NCBI GenBank assembly: GCA_024690865.1
Contig: JAILON010000129.1
Span: 1 to 37,715 of the forward strand
DNA from: Treponema sp.
Lineage (GTDB): Bacteria; Spirochaetota; Spirochaetia; Treponematales; Treponemataceae
Length of the DNA stretch: 37,715 nucleotides
Direction: 5' to 3'
How positions within the stretch are numbered: position 1 is the stretch's first letter; the number at the start of each line of letters is the position of its first letter. The notes beneath the pieces are model-generated. The model was given only the letters and a program-made list of their open reading frames with translations, had not been told where the DNA came from and made no database searches. Shown one piece after another: positions 7,944 through 15,524 of the stretch. A program made the position numbers and the translations under genes.

Positions 7944-8741
7944 TCAACTCCTTTTCCCCTGAATGATCAGGGAAAGGGGAAAACCGCTGTGATCAAGCGA
8001 AGTAAAGCCGCCGCTGATATCGTAGTCGAACTCCTGCAGGCCGGTCACAACAATTCCGTTGCCGCACATCCCCGAAACAATTTCCGACAGCGGATGGCTA
8101 TAGTCGGTAAAAGTCTTTGACCGGTAGCTTTTCTGCGTCATGTAGTACATGCCGTCATTCCCAACCCATTCGTGCTCAAAGTAGGAATACCGGCACGCGG
8201 TCCGGTGCTCCGGATCGAACAGCTCTTCGCCCTCCGTGGCAAGCATATTCGTGCAGGGGTGCTGCTCATTGATCACGATGACGGCTCCCGGCTTCATGCA
8301 TTTTGCGACGACCGCAAAAAAGCGCTTCAGATCGCGGAACCAGCAGAGCGCGCCGATCGTGATGAGCACCACATCCAGCTGTTCCCGGTAGCGGTCATCG
8401 ATATCATAGATATTCACCGCTTCAAACGTGCACGGCAGCTGCAGTTCCTTTGCTTTTTCATTGGCGAACGCCACCTGGTTTTCGGCAATGTCAAAGCCGA
8501 TTCCTTGCTTTGCCCTGCCGCTTTTGACCAGGGAAAGCAGTTCCCGCCCGTTATTGCAGCAGAACTGGCCTATCACGGCGCCTTCTGTATGGAGCTTTTG
8601 CAGCGCGCTTTTTGTTTCCGCGTTGAAGAACGGATATGCTTCCGTCCGGACGCGCTCTGTAATGTCGGCACCCCAGGAAGCAGCCCTGTTCTCAAAGGCC
8701 TCTTCCCATGCCGCCTTGTTTCCTGCAATATACGTATCCAT
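7944..8741 (-). CDS. SAM-dependent methyltransferase
   Basis: This 265-residue protein has a methyltransferase fold with an atypical motif I (AVIGQFCCNNGRELLSL, where GxFCCNNG replaces the usual GxGxG) followed by GIGFDIAENQVAFA, VNIYDID and VVLITIGALCWFRDLKRFF. The C-terminus has a small cap with an INEQHPCTNM segment. The start at 8741 follows GGAGC. The CCNNG form is recognised in a subgroup of class I enzymes, so loss of activity need not be assumed. It lies between the tandem GNAT and the Fic gene, on the same strand. Confidence 0.8.
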   Translation of the reverse strand: MDTYIAGNKAAWEEAFENRAASWGADITERVRTEAYPFFNAETKSALQKLHTEGAVIGQFCCNNGRELLSLVKSGRAKQGIGFDIAENQVAFANEKAKELQLPCTFEAVNIYDIDDRYREQLDVVLITIGALCWFRDLKRFFAVVAKCMKPGAVIVINEQHPCTNMLATEGEELFDPEHRTACRYSYFEHEWVGNDGMYYMTQKSYRSKTFTDYSHPLSEIVSGMCGNGIVVTGLQEFDYDISGGFTSLDHSGFPLSLIIQGKRS

Positions 8742-8776
8742 AAAAGCTCCTTCAGTTCTTCCTCTCATAGAGATAA

Positions 8777-9679
8777 TTATTGATATGTTACTCCAAAATA
8801 GTCAAGATCAGCTTTCATTGCATCCTGTCCTGTCAGACAGGTATCCCGCAAACAGCCTCTTTCATGATTCCACTCTTTTATTCCGCGGTAGTAGAACAGC
8901 TTTAATTCTTCCGTAATGATAAACGGCACTATATTGTATTTCAGGCATTCCTTGAACATAATCAACCGGCCTATACGGCCATTGCCGTCCTGAAATGGAT
9001 GTATCGTTTCAAAACGGACATGAAAATCGAGAATATCCTCGAATGATATTTCCTTTTTGGCATTGTATTCTGCAAGCAGCGATTTCATGTTCCGGGATAC
9101 ATCCGCAGCTTTCGTGGTTTCGCTTCCGCCCGCTTCATTTTCCAGCATCTTGTAGTCACCGACCCTAAACCATGATTTTTGGGCATCTGTCGTTCCCGTC
9201 TTCAGAATGTAATGCAGCTGCTTTACAAAGCTTTCGGAAAGCTTTGTATGTGCAGCTTCTATAATGACATCAACACAGCGGAAGTGATTGACGGTTTCGA
9301 TGATATCATCAACCTTTACCGCTTCATCCGTAATTCCGAGCGTCTTCGTTTCAAAGATAAAGCGCGTCTGGTCGTGCGTCAGTTTTGAACCTTCGATGTG
9401 GTTAGAGTTATAGGTAAGGTCTATTTGGATTTTATGATAGATTCCACCTTTGAGCGAGGCTTCTTTTTCACGTCGCAAAAAAGACAAAAGCGTGTTTTCC
9501 GCTTCAACATGGCGGGATTTACGAACGGGCTTTTCGGTCGAAGACGGTATTTTCCAGGTCTTTCCTTCCACCAAAGCTCCCGGAACCCTCCCTTGCGCAC
9601 AATAATTCCTGACGCTCCGTTCACTCAAACCCCATCTTGCAGCGGCTTCTTCTACAGAACTATATGAAATTCGTGCCAT
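8777..9679 (-). CDS. Fic-domain protein with N-terminal helix-turn-helix
   Basis: The 300-residue protein starts with a MerR/excisionase-like DNA-binding domain (residues 5-45, VEEAAARWGLSERSVRNYCA) and has a Fic core with the complete catalytic motif HPFQDGNGRIGR at about 227-238. An inhibitory-helix motif SNHIEGS at about 92-98 places it near class II Fic proteins, in which the inhibitory helix is in the same chain. Fic proteins transfer AMP or other groups to target hydroxyls. The ATG at 9679 is only 7 nt from a TATAAT and has no ribosome binding site, so the message is probably leaderless. Confidence 0.9.
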   Translation of the reverse strand: MARISYSSVEEAAARWGLSERSVRNYCAQGRVPGALVEGKTWKIPSSTEKPVRKSRHVEAENTLLSFLRREKEASLKGGIYHKIQIDLTYNSNHIEGSKLTHDQTRFIFETKTLGITDEAVKVDDIIETVNHFRCVDVIIEAAHTKLSESFVKQLHYILKTGTTDAQKSWFRVGDYKMLENEAGGSETTKAADVSRNMKSLLAEYNAKKEISFEDILDFHVRFETIHPFQDGNGRIGRLIMFKECLKYNIVPFIITEELKLFYYRGIKEWNHERGCLRDTCLTGQDAMKADLDYFGVTYQ

Positions 9680-9726
9680 AGGCAGTATTATAGCACGGTA
9701 TCGGCAATTTATAAAGCGTTTTCGCC
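9668..9726 (-). promoter_or_regulatory. Promoter of the Fic gene; repeat copy 2
   Basis: On the minus strand there is an extended -10 (TGC-TATAAT, hexamer 9687-9692), 7 nt before the ATG. The segment repeats 2375-2432. An AAATTGC segment 8 nt before the TG is also present in the promoter at 9827-9847. Confidence 0.65.
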
Positions 9727-9800
9727 ATGATTAAGCCCGCTTTATTTTGCCGATACCGTAATCTCAGCGGAAACGCTTTCCACAAGACGAATTCGCTTAT

Positions 9801-9830
9801 GCAGTTTGTATACCCGAGTATACAAATTGC
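9801..9830. promoter_or_regulatory. Near-perfect inverted repeat, operator-like
   Basis: Two 13-bp arms (GCAGTTTGTATAC and GTATACAAATTGC) flank a 4-bp CCGA spacer and match at 12 of 13 positions. The repeat abuts an extended -10 (TGC-TATACT, 9842-9847). This arrangement is typical of a dimeric repressor site covering a promoter. Confidence 0.65.
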
Positions 9831-9841
9831 ATAAATCATGC

Positions 9842-9953
9842 TATACTGGACGTATGCTCATAGATAACTTGCCTCCAAAACCGCCCGTCCCATGTCATGG
9901 CGACGACATGGCTGTCCGTCAGCCTGTTTCAAAAAGCAACAGGCTGTTTCTTT
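9842..9953 (+). ncRNA. Possible ~100-nt RNA: promoter plus intrinsic terminator
   Basis: An extended -10 (TATACT 9842-9847) is followed by a start near 9854 and by a terminator: CAGCCTGTT (9920-9928) pairs with AACAGGCTG (9938-9946), then a run TTTCTTT. A second stem (CCATGTC with GACATGG) lies inside. A 39-codon frame begins at 9854, but the terminator lies within it, which argues against coding. A short regulatory RNA or a leader for the plus-strand gene at 10007 is possible. Confidence 0.4.
9920..9953 (+). terminator. Intrinsic terminator
   Basis: A 9-bp perfect stem with a 9-nt loop is followed by a T-rich run. It lies between the operator-like promoter and the promoter of the ClbS-like gene. 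Confidence 0.65.
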
Positions 9954-9970
9954 CCCTGCCGAGCACTCCA

Positions 9971-10001
9971 TGATATAATAAAAACATCACATCGAAGGAG
10001 G
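9971..10001 (+). promoter_or_regulatory. Extended -10 promoter and ribosome binding site of the ClbS-like gene
   Basis: TGA-TATAAT (hexamer 9974-9979) is followed by AAGGAGG at 9995-10001, 5 bases from the ATG at 10007. It is one of the promoters in the window with a normal leader. Confidence 0.6.
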
Positions 10002-10006
10002 AATCC

Positions 10007-10558
10007 ATGCCAAGACCAACCACGAAGGACGACCTGCTCAAGGCGGCGAAGGAAAACTACGAGACGCTGATGGCGTTCATCGACGGGATGACGGAGAAGG
10101 AGCTTTCCACCCCGTTCGACTTTTCAGGACAGCCGAGCAAGAAGGAGGCCCACTGGAGCCGCGACAAGAACGTCCGCGACGTACTGATCCACCTGTACGA
10201 GTGGCACAAGCTCATGCTCCAGTTCCCGAAGAACAACGCGGGCGTGACGGACGGCAAGCAGGCGATATCCATCCTGCCCCCGGAATACAGCTGGAAGACC
10301 TATGGCGCGATGAACGTGATGTTCTGGAAGCGGAATCAGGAAATAAGCCTCGAAAGCGCACGGAAGCTGCTCGCTCAAAGCCATGCGGATGTTATGAAGC
10401 TGATTGAAGGCTATTCGAACGAGGAGCTCTTTACCGCGAAGCATTTCTGCTGGACGGGCGGCTCGCCGCTCGGCTCGTACTTCGTGAGCAACACGTCAAG
10501 CCACTACGACTGGGCGCTCAAAAAGCTCAAGGCCCACCGGAGGAACTGCACCAGATAG
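10007..10558 (+). CDS. ClbS/DfsB-family (DUF1706) protein
   Basis: The 183-residue protein has the four-helix arrangement of the ClbS/DfsB family: start RPTTKDDLLKAAKENYETLM, WSRDKNVRDVLIHLYEWHKL in the centre, PPEYSWKTYGAMNVMFWKR, then CWTGGSPLGSYFVSNTSSHY and an amphipathic C-terminal helix. ClbS protects colibactin producers by opening the cyclopropane warhead; most homologues have no known substrate. A perfect AAGGAGG site sits 5 bases before the ATG. It is an isolated plus-strand gene with its own promoter, convergent with the transglutaminase-like gene. Confidence 0.9.
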   Translation: MPRPTTKDDLLKAAKENYETLMAFIDGMTEKELSTPFDFSGQPSKKEAHWSRDKNVRDVLIHLYEWHKLMLQFPKNNAGVTDGKQAISILPPEYSWKTYGAMNVMFWKRNQEISLESARKLLAQSHADVMKLIEGYSNEELFTAKHFCWTGGSPLGSYFVSNTSSHYDWALKKLKAHRRNCTR

Positions 10559-10581
10559 CTACTCTTCCCGTATGCAATCTG

Positions 10582-11166
10582 CTACTTCAAATCAAAATCC
10601 GTGCGGATGTTCATCACCATATCAGCTTCATTCAGGATTTTGACAAGCCGCCCATCCAAATCCGGGTTGTTGTCGCGGTAATCAATTTCTGCATATTGAA
10701 GGCGGGCGGGGAATGCAAGTTTTTCTTCTTCAAGGCTGAACTCCGCATGAACCGTCGCCTTGTTTCCGCGGGCATCCAGGCGAATCCATTTTTGCAATTC
10801 TGGAATATAGACGGTATTCAGGGCATGGATGATATAACCGTCGCTGTCATCATCTCCGCGCGTAAGTTTTTGATACGAGATTCCAGCAGGGATTCCATTT
10901 CCACGAAGCAAAGCCGCAAGCAGACAGGATTTTGTCCAGCAGATTCCGGTCCCGTTCTCTAAAACCTCAGCCGCATTTTTTGAGACAACTTTTGCCTTTA
11001 CATCCCATGAATGCGTTATCCTGTCACGGACAAACTCGTATGCGTTTTTGATGTAATCAATCTGTGAATCTGATATATCACGAAGTTCCTTGATTTTTTC
11101 CTCAATCAGCGGATGAGAAAAATTTATGCTTGGGGTCTCGCTAAGGTATTCTTTGCTCAATGTCAT
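10582..11166 (-). CDS. Transglutaminase-like cysteine protein
   Basis: The 194-residue protein has the transglutaminase-like triad in order: Cys in GTGICWTKSCLLAALLRGNG, His in YIIHALNTVYI and Asp in WIRLDARGN. Such stand-alone bacterial domains are mostly peptidases or amidases. No signal peptide is visible, so it is probably cytoplasmic. GTAGGAG precedes the ATG. It is followed by the ClbS-like gene on the opposite strand. Confidence 0.88.
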   Translation of the reverse strand: MTLSKEYLSETPSINFSHPLIEEKIKELRDISDSQIDYIKNAYEFVRDRITHSWDVKAKVVSKNAAEVLENGTGICWTKSCLLAALLRGNGIPAGISYQKLTRGDDDSDGYIIHALNTVYIPELQKWIRLDARGNKATVHAEFSLEEEKLAFPARLQYAEIDYRDNNPDLDGRLVKILNEADMVMNIRTDFDLK

Positions 11167-11195
11167 TAGATTCTCCTACCAGATAGTTATCTATA

Positions 11196-12047
11196 TTAAA
11201 GCATTCCACTTTGATTTATTCTTCTTCGGTCAAGAGCAATTGCAACTATCCCAAGAATAACAAAAATAATTGATTTTGAAAGTAAAGCCGGCAACGGGAT
11301 TTCAGCACCGGATGCAAATTGGATCGCAGATTGGGTAATCATCATCACTGCAACAACAATAATCGACTGCAATAAAACCGCATACAGAACGAGGCCAAAG
11401 GAATCTTTTTTCCTCATGAGGATCAGAGAAATAAAACATAAGGGTGAGATGATTCCCAAATCTAACACATAAGTTGGCTCTGTCGTATAATTTTCGATCA
11501 ACTTCAAAGAAGTTCCGTTGAGGATAGTTGGAATTATATCCGGCCACCAGGCAACACAGAGTGAGATTCCAGAAAACACCAGAAAAGCTGCATCTGATCT
11601 TTTCATTTCAAAGGAATAATTGTATCTGCTCAAGTTTCTCATTCTCTTAATCAGAGTAAAAAGCAGCAGAGAAAAGAGAAGTACATATAACACAAAAATA
11701 CGATTATATTTTACGCCGATGCACAAAGATACTGCATAATACAGACTTATCGATTCGATTGAAACAAGGCGCAATTGAGTATTTGAGCTGCTGTTTCGAA
11801 AATCCTTAATCAAGGAAATGGCGAATAAAGGCACCAGAAAAAACAAAACACACAAATCAGAACCGATAAAGATCGGGGCCTTAAAATATGAATCATCTTT
11901 ATAGATTCCGCTTCCAAAAAGTTTCACTTCATCACCATATTGATTGATGTACGAATACGCATTTGAAAAATCAAGTGATAAAACTCCGCAAAGAGAAACA
12001 GTAATCAAAAGCAGGATAATTATGATTTCCGGTATTCTTTTTTTCAT
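11196..12047 (-). CDS. Multi-pass membrane protein of unknown function
   Basis: The 283-residue protein begins with a membrane segment (EIIIILLLITVSLCGVL) and contains about seven more, including LCVLFFLVPLFAISLI, IFVLYVLLFSLLLFTLI and LGIISPLCFISLILM. The stretch between segments 1 and 2 is probably extracytoplasmic. No conserved motif was recognised. A GGGAGG site precedes the ATG. It is AT-rich relative to dnaA and lies just upstream of the transglutaminase-like gene, with which it may be co-transcribed. Confidence 0.75.
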   Translation of the reverse strand: MKKRIPEIIIILLLITVSLCGVLSLDFSNAYSYINQYGDEVKLFGSGIYKDDSYFKAPIFIGSDLCVLFFLVPLFAISLIKDFRNSSSNTQLRLVSIESISLYYAVSLCIGVKYNRIFVLYVLLFSLLLFTLIKRMRNLSRYNYSFEMKRSDAAFLVFSGISLCVAWWPDIIPTILNGTSLKLIENYTTEPTYVLDLGIISPLCFISLILMRKKDSFGLVLYAVLLQSIIVVAVMMITQSAIQFASGAEIPLPALLSKSIIFVILGIVAIALDRRRINQSGML

Positions 12048-12138
12048 TTATTTTCCTCCCGGGGAAAGCGAAATCCGGCTTTCACCAGCCACTGCATCAC
12101 CGCTTCCCATCCGTCTTCTTAATCTGTGCCAATTGGTT

Positions 12139-13140
12139 TTACTCCCCTTTAATCTCAGCGATTATTTTTTCTGCGTTTTCTTTTTGCTTGTAAAAGTCCG
12201 CAAGAGTCGATTTGTTTTCGCTGTAACGCATGTAATCCAAATCTTTTGTCCGTTCAACAAGAAGATGGGTAAAAAACTGTTCCCAGCTGAAGAATTCTTT
12301 TGATTCAATATAGTCGGCTGGATTTTTCAGGATTTCCTTTATATCTTCCTCGCGAAGCAAGGGCGACTTTAAGATAAGCCATTCAAAAGATTCTGGAAGA
12401 CAGAGCGCAACATTTGCAGGATTTTTTACGCTCTTGTAGATTTCCATAAATCTGTTCATTTCTGAACCAAAGGCGGCTCCGTCTGCAATTACAAGAAGCT
12501 TTTTTCCCGGGTTTGAATCTGTATAATCCTTTACCCATTTGTTCAGCTTCGACTTTGACCGGGCAGTTTCGCAAACAATTTTTGTTTCATCAAAATAAGC
12601 GCAATAAAATTCATATCCCGATCTGGCGTCTTCTACGACAACAGTGTCATAGGCAAATTTTTTGCCGGCGCTTTTTTTTGTGTAAACATGATTTTCATTT
12701 GAATCAAACAGCTTTACAAAAGAATGATTCTTTTTTCCCGAGCTTTTAATCTGGTAAATTTCATCAACACTGTACGGAAGCTGGGAAAGCCGCTCTCTGT
12801 TGAAGAAGACATAATAATTGTCGCTGTCTTTTATGGCTTTTGCAAAAGCTTCAGAACAAACAAAATTGAATCCTTCATCAATAAAAACAATACTGTTTTT
12901 GATATTCTCAAGATTCTGCTGCCAGTAATTCGGGTCTGCAAGAACAGCACAGTTTTTTCCGCCGGAACAAGTCCACTTTACGCCGCTTGCAGTTCCCTGC
13001 TCATAAAAAGCGCGAATCATTCTATATAGCGTGGTCTTTCCTGAACCGCTGTCTCCGCAAACGATGGTGATGTTTCGGTTTAAATCAAATATGTATTTTG
13101 CATTTCTGTTTGAAACTTCGATATGCTGAATACCTTTCAT
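12139..13140 (-). CDS. P-loop ATPase with C-terminal TOPRIM-like region, partner of DUF4869
   Basis: The 333-residue protein has an ABC/AAA-like P-loop (Walker A GDSGSGKTTLYRMI at about 29-41; Walker B SIVFIDE at about 84-89). Its second half keeps the order of acidic residues expected for a TOPRIM/DUF4435-like nuclease domain: VVVEDARSG near 170, VIADGAAFGS near 219-227 and CLPESFEWLIL near 248-258. The TOPRIM reading is an inference from motif spacing. No signature C-loop is obvious. It starts 8 bp after the DUF4869 stop with GAGG as ribosome binding site, so the two are coupled. The layout recalls ATPase plus TOPRIM defence proteins such as PARIS and OLD, but it is not one of them by sequence as far as can be read. 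Confidence 0.65.
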   Translation of the reverse strand: MKGIQHIEVSNRNAKYIFDLNRNITIVCGDSGSGKTTLYRMIRAFYEQGTASGVKWTCSGGKNCAVLADPNYWQQNLENIKNSIVFIDEGFNFVCSEAFAKAIKDSDNYYVFFNRERLSQLPYSVDEIYQIKSSGKKNHSFVKLFDSNENHVYTKKSAGKKFAYDTVVVEDARSGYEFYCAYFDETKIVCETARSKSKLNKWVKDYTDSNPGKKLLVIADGAAFGSEMNRFMEIYKSVKNPANVALCLPESFEWLILKSPLLREEDIKEILKNPADYIESKEFFSWEQFFTHLLVERTKDLDYMRYSENKSTLADFYKQKENAEKIIAEIKGE

Positions 13141-13148
13141 CACTTACC

Positions 13149-13595
13149 TCAAATTCCAGAAAAAGATGCGGAAACAAACTCACTCATATTGTGAACGATT
13201 GCACCTGTATTGGTGATTTTTATCTTGAAATCTTCATTTCCAAAATCCATTACATGACGAAGATTAATCAATAACTTTTTGTCCTGGGCAATCTTCAAAA
13301 TCCATTTTGCGCAGTTATTTCCACAGGTTGAGGCATTGAATATTTTTGAATTGTCAAAAGCCATAAGAAGCAAAGTTTTTACGCCGCCAGACAATTCTGT
13401 TGGAGTAATTGCTCCCAAATACGGGCTTTCTATAACATGGGCAGAAACTACTTCTGATTTATCGATGTCTTTTATGATTGCTTTTCCGATTTCCGATGTA
13501 ATCCACTTATCCTGAAAAACGTTGTCAAAATAGAGGTCAGTGTTGTATATGTAGTTTTCCGTGCCGAACATATCACCAAAAGTAACACTCAGCAT
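13149..13595 (-). CDS. DUF4869 family protein
   Basis: The 148-residue protein matches the pattern remembered for DUF4869: a short N-terminal block (MLSVTFGDM, then NTDLYFDNVF), DKSEVVSAHVIESPYLGAI, SGGVKTLLLMAFDNSKIFNA, the conserved STCGNNCAKWILKIA and LLINLRHVMDF followed by TGAIVHN. No function is established for the family. The GNNCAKW motif and the invariant histidine could be catalytic. AGGAG precedes the ATG. It is the first gene of a two-gene unit with the P-loop/TOPRIM-like protein. Confidence 0.75.
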   Translation of the reverse strand: MLSVTFGDMFGTENYIYNTDLYFDNVFQDKWITSEIGKAIIKDIDKSEVVSAHVIESPYLGAITPTELSGGVKTLLLMAFDNSKIFNASTCGNNCAKWILKIAQDKKLLINLRHVMDFGNEDFKIKITNTGAIVHNMSEFVSASFSGI

Positions 13596-13628
13596 TTTGA
13601 TTTCTCCTATAATTCAATTCCAAGAATC

Positions 13629-14345
13629 TCATCGCGGTTGTTCCGCTGGACTGCCCCGCAGCTTCTCCTCCACGAGGAAGACGGCGGCCGCCAGGGCGAG
13701 CAGGATTACGCCGGTCAGGGGCTTGGACTCGACGGCATTCTCTGAAAAGACTGCGTTCCAGCTGATATGGTAGAAAAGCGAGCAGTCAAGCCCGTACTCA
13801 TAGTACAGGACGCTCAGGAAAACGCCCGCGGCGATGCAGTTGAACACGTAGAGGAGGCTCACCTGCTGCCCGCCAAGGAAGTTCAGGGCATGGAGAGAGC
13901 CGAAGATAAGGCTTGTCACGGCAAGGCCTACGAATAGGGAAGCTTTCTTGCTGATGTAGTCCAGAAGGAAGGCACGGAAGAGGACTTCTTCGGCCAGTCC
14001 CGCCGCCGCCGCAAGCAGCAGGCAGAAAAGCCAGTTTTCCAGGAAGTGCCTTACCATGCCGAGCTTGTAGAAAAGGTCAAAAAAGGCGATAAGGCCGCCG
14101 GACAGGACGGCCGTCACGACGGCACCCCTGGGTCCCCGCCAGTACCGGGGCAACTCCCCGAACAGCCTCCTGTAGACAAGGAGGGTCAGGACGGAGAATA
14201 CGGCAGCATTGGCAAGCTGTAAAGCCACCCCCGCAATTCCGTCCCCGCACAGGCCCTGCAGCAGGCCCCCCGCCACGATATAGGCTATAAACAGCCCAGC
14301 GAACACCAAGAAAAGCTTCACGTATCCCTTTGACTTTTTGCTCAT
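13629..14345 (-). CDS. CPBP-family intramembrane glutamic protease
   Basis: The 238-residue membrane protein has the CPBP (ABI/CAAX protease) motifs in order: EEVLFRAFL at about 119-127, FGSLHALNFL at about 158-167 and HISWNAVF near 207-214. About seven hydrophobic segments surround them. Family members cleave within membranes or act in bacteriocin immunity and protein maturation. The ATG is 6 nt from a -10 TATAAT. The intervening AGAGGA would be too close to serve as a ribosome binding site, which suggests a leaderless message. Confidence 0.88.
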   Translation of the reverse strand: MSKKSKGYVKLFLVFAGLFIAYIVAGGLLQGLCGDGIAGVALQLANAAVFSVLTLLVYRRLFGELPRYWRGPRGAVVTAVLSGGLIAFFDLFYKLGMVRHFLENWLFCLLLAAAAGLAEEVLFRAFLLDYISKKASLFVGLAVTSLIFGSLHALNFLGGQQVSLLYVFNCIAAGVFLSVLYYEYGLDCSLFYHISWNAVFSENAVESKPLTGVILLALAAAVFLVEEKLRGSPAEQPR

Positions 14346-14351
14346 TCCTCT

Positions 14352-14380
14352 ATTATATAGAAATCAGTCCTCATCCTCAA
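14352..14380 (-). promoter_or_regulatory. Promoter of the CPBP gene
   Basis: On the minus strand: -35 TTGAGG (14375-14380), 17-bp spacer, -10 TATAAT (14352-14357), then 6 nt to the ATG at 14345. Confidence 0.7.
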
Positions 14381-14489
14381 GGATGCGCCCGCACGGATGT
14401 ATCCGCACAGGCCGGCAGGCGACATGCAGGCGGAATCCATGAATGGCAGGGTACAAGAGTGGTCCTTCACGCCCGACAGGAAACGTGCA

Positions 14490-14616
14490 GGATGTCCATT
14501 CTGGGGTGTGCAGAATGTCCATTCCGGGGTACGAGGAATGTCCATTCCGAGGTACGAGGAATGTCCATTCCGGGGTGTGAAGAATGTCCATTCCGGGGTG
14601 TGAAGAATGTCCATTC
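14490..14616. repeat. Six 23-bp tandem iterons
   Basis: The core GAATGTCCATTC recurs with exact 23-bp period at 14490 (GGATGTCC variant), 14513, 14536, 14559, 14582 and 14605. The linker alternates between CGGGGTGTGAA and CGRGGTACGAG types. The core is a dyad, GAATG-TC-CATTC. An inverted copy of the first unit (ATGGACATCCT, 14629-14639) closes the array. The short frames that can be read across it are products of the repetition. Confidence 0.9.
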
Positions 14617-14666
14617 ACGGATCGCCAAGATGGACATCCTAAAGCTTCAAAGCATCCCCGTTGGGC

Positions 14667-14890
14667 GGTGGATAACTCCCGGACAGGCCTGTGGACAAAC
14701 TGTGCATTGAAGCGTGAAACATCGCTTTCTGTGGAAATGTGGAAAAGCTGTGCATCGGAAATGACGAGTTTTCAACATCACATCTCGTTTTCCACAAAGA
14801 AGATGAGCCTGCTTTCCCCAAATTCACAGCCCTTATTATTGTTATTACTAAATTTATAAATTCATATAAATTTATAATCCTTGTGGAAAC
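14667..14890. other. Candidate origin segment: DnaA-box cluster and AT-rich stretch
   Basis: Near-consensus DnaA boxes (TTATCCACA and its complement, one or two mismatches) lie at 14667-14675 (GGTGGATAA), 14690-14698 (TGTGGACAA), 14730-14738 (TGTGGAAAT), 14738-14746 (TGTGGAAAA), 14788-14796 (TTTTCCACA) and 14882-14890 (TGTGGAAAC). A stretch of about 45 bp almost free of G and C (14831-14878) lies beside them, as expected for an unwinding element. It is one gene away from dnaA. The wider gap 14346-14984 holds no convincing gene. Confidence 0.6.
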
Positions 14891-14984
14891 ACATCAAAGC
14901 TGGAAAACGACGGCCTGCCCCATATTGGCTGTTCAGTAATCAACAAGGATAACAGCAAAGGACTGGGCGCAGAGGCAGCCGGTT

Positions 14985-15509
14985 TTATAAGAACTTTTCC
15001 ATGATGTAAAAGTCTACCAATTTGCCGTTTACCTTGAAAAAGCCTTTGAAAGTCCCGATGTTCTCAAAGCCAAGCTTCTCATACAAGTGAAGGGCACCGC
15101 TGTTGTCGCACCTGACTTCAAGGGAAACGATTTCCGATTTCGCCATGTTCCGGGCAAAATCCAAGAGGCGCTCCATGAGGGCGGTCCCCAGTCCCTGCCC
15201 GCAGGCCGACTTCCTGAGGCATATCCCTATGGTTCCGCGGTGGGCCATCCGCTCCTTGGTGCATGCCGTGTAGTGGCCCATTCCGACTATCCGCGCGTCC
15301 TTCCTGACGACGAAAAAGGCTTCCCTGTCCGATTTCGCCTTTTCGTCCAGCAGTTTGGCTTCCTCCGCAACCGTCGTGTTGTAAAAGCCCCTGCCGTCGA
15401 ATGTCAGGTTGTCGGTTTCCCCGCCTATGACTTTCATCAGGTCCAGGATTTCCTGCGCGTCGGCCGCCGTGGGCCGGTCTATACGTATGTCTTCTGTTGT
15501 ATTTTCCAT
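14985..15509 (-). CDS. GNAT acetyltransferase (RimI-like)
   Basis: The 174-residue protein has a canonical GNAT core: TIGICLRKSACGQGLGTALM, with acetyl-CoA loop CGQGLGT, then VSLEVRCDNSGALHLYEKLG and FENIGTFKGFFKVNGK. It starts 15 bp after the dnaA stop and would be read from the dnaA transcript; GGAAA serves as ribosome binding site. A general protein or metabolite acetylation role is possible. Its close link to dnaA is probably positional rather than functional. Confidence 0.88.
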   Translation of the reverse strand: MENTTEDIRIDRPTAADAQEILDLMKVIGGETDNLTFDGRGFYNTTVAEEAKLLDEKAKSDREAFFVVRKDARIVGMGHYTACTKERMAHRGTIGICLRKSACGQGLGTALMERLLDFARNMAKSEIVSLEVRCDNSGALHLYEKLGFENIGTFKGFFKVNGKLVDFYIMEKFL

Positions 15510-15524
15510 TATGTTTCCAATCGA

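Noticed and set aside
18..9679. Integron cassette array
   Set aside because: Small same-strand genes resemble cassettes, but spacing is often under 30 bp or overlapping, no recurrent attC-like palindromes separate the genes and no integrase is present.
9854..9973. A 39-codon leaderless frame after the operator-like repeat
   Set aside because: An intrinsic terminator lies inside it, so a full mRNA is unlikely; treated as a possible RNA instead.
14490..14616. CRISPR array
   Set aside because: The 23-bp units are directly adjacent with no unique spacers, and no cas genes are present.
14330..14859. Frames with repeated MDILHTPEWTF or ECPFRGVKNVHS motifs
   Set aside because: They are translations of the 23-bp iterons on either strand.
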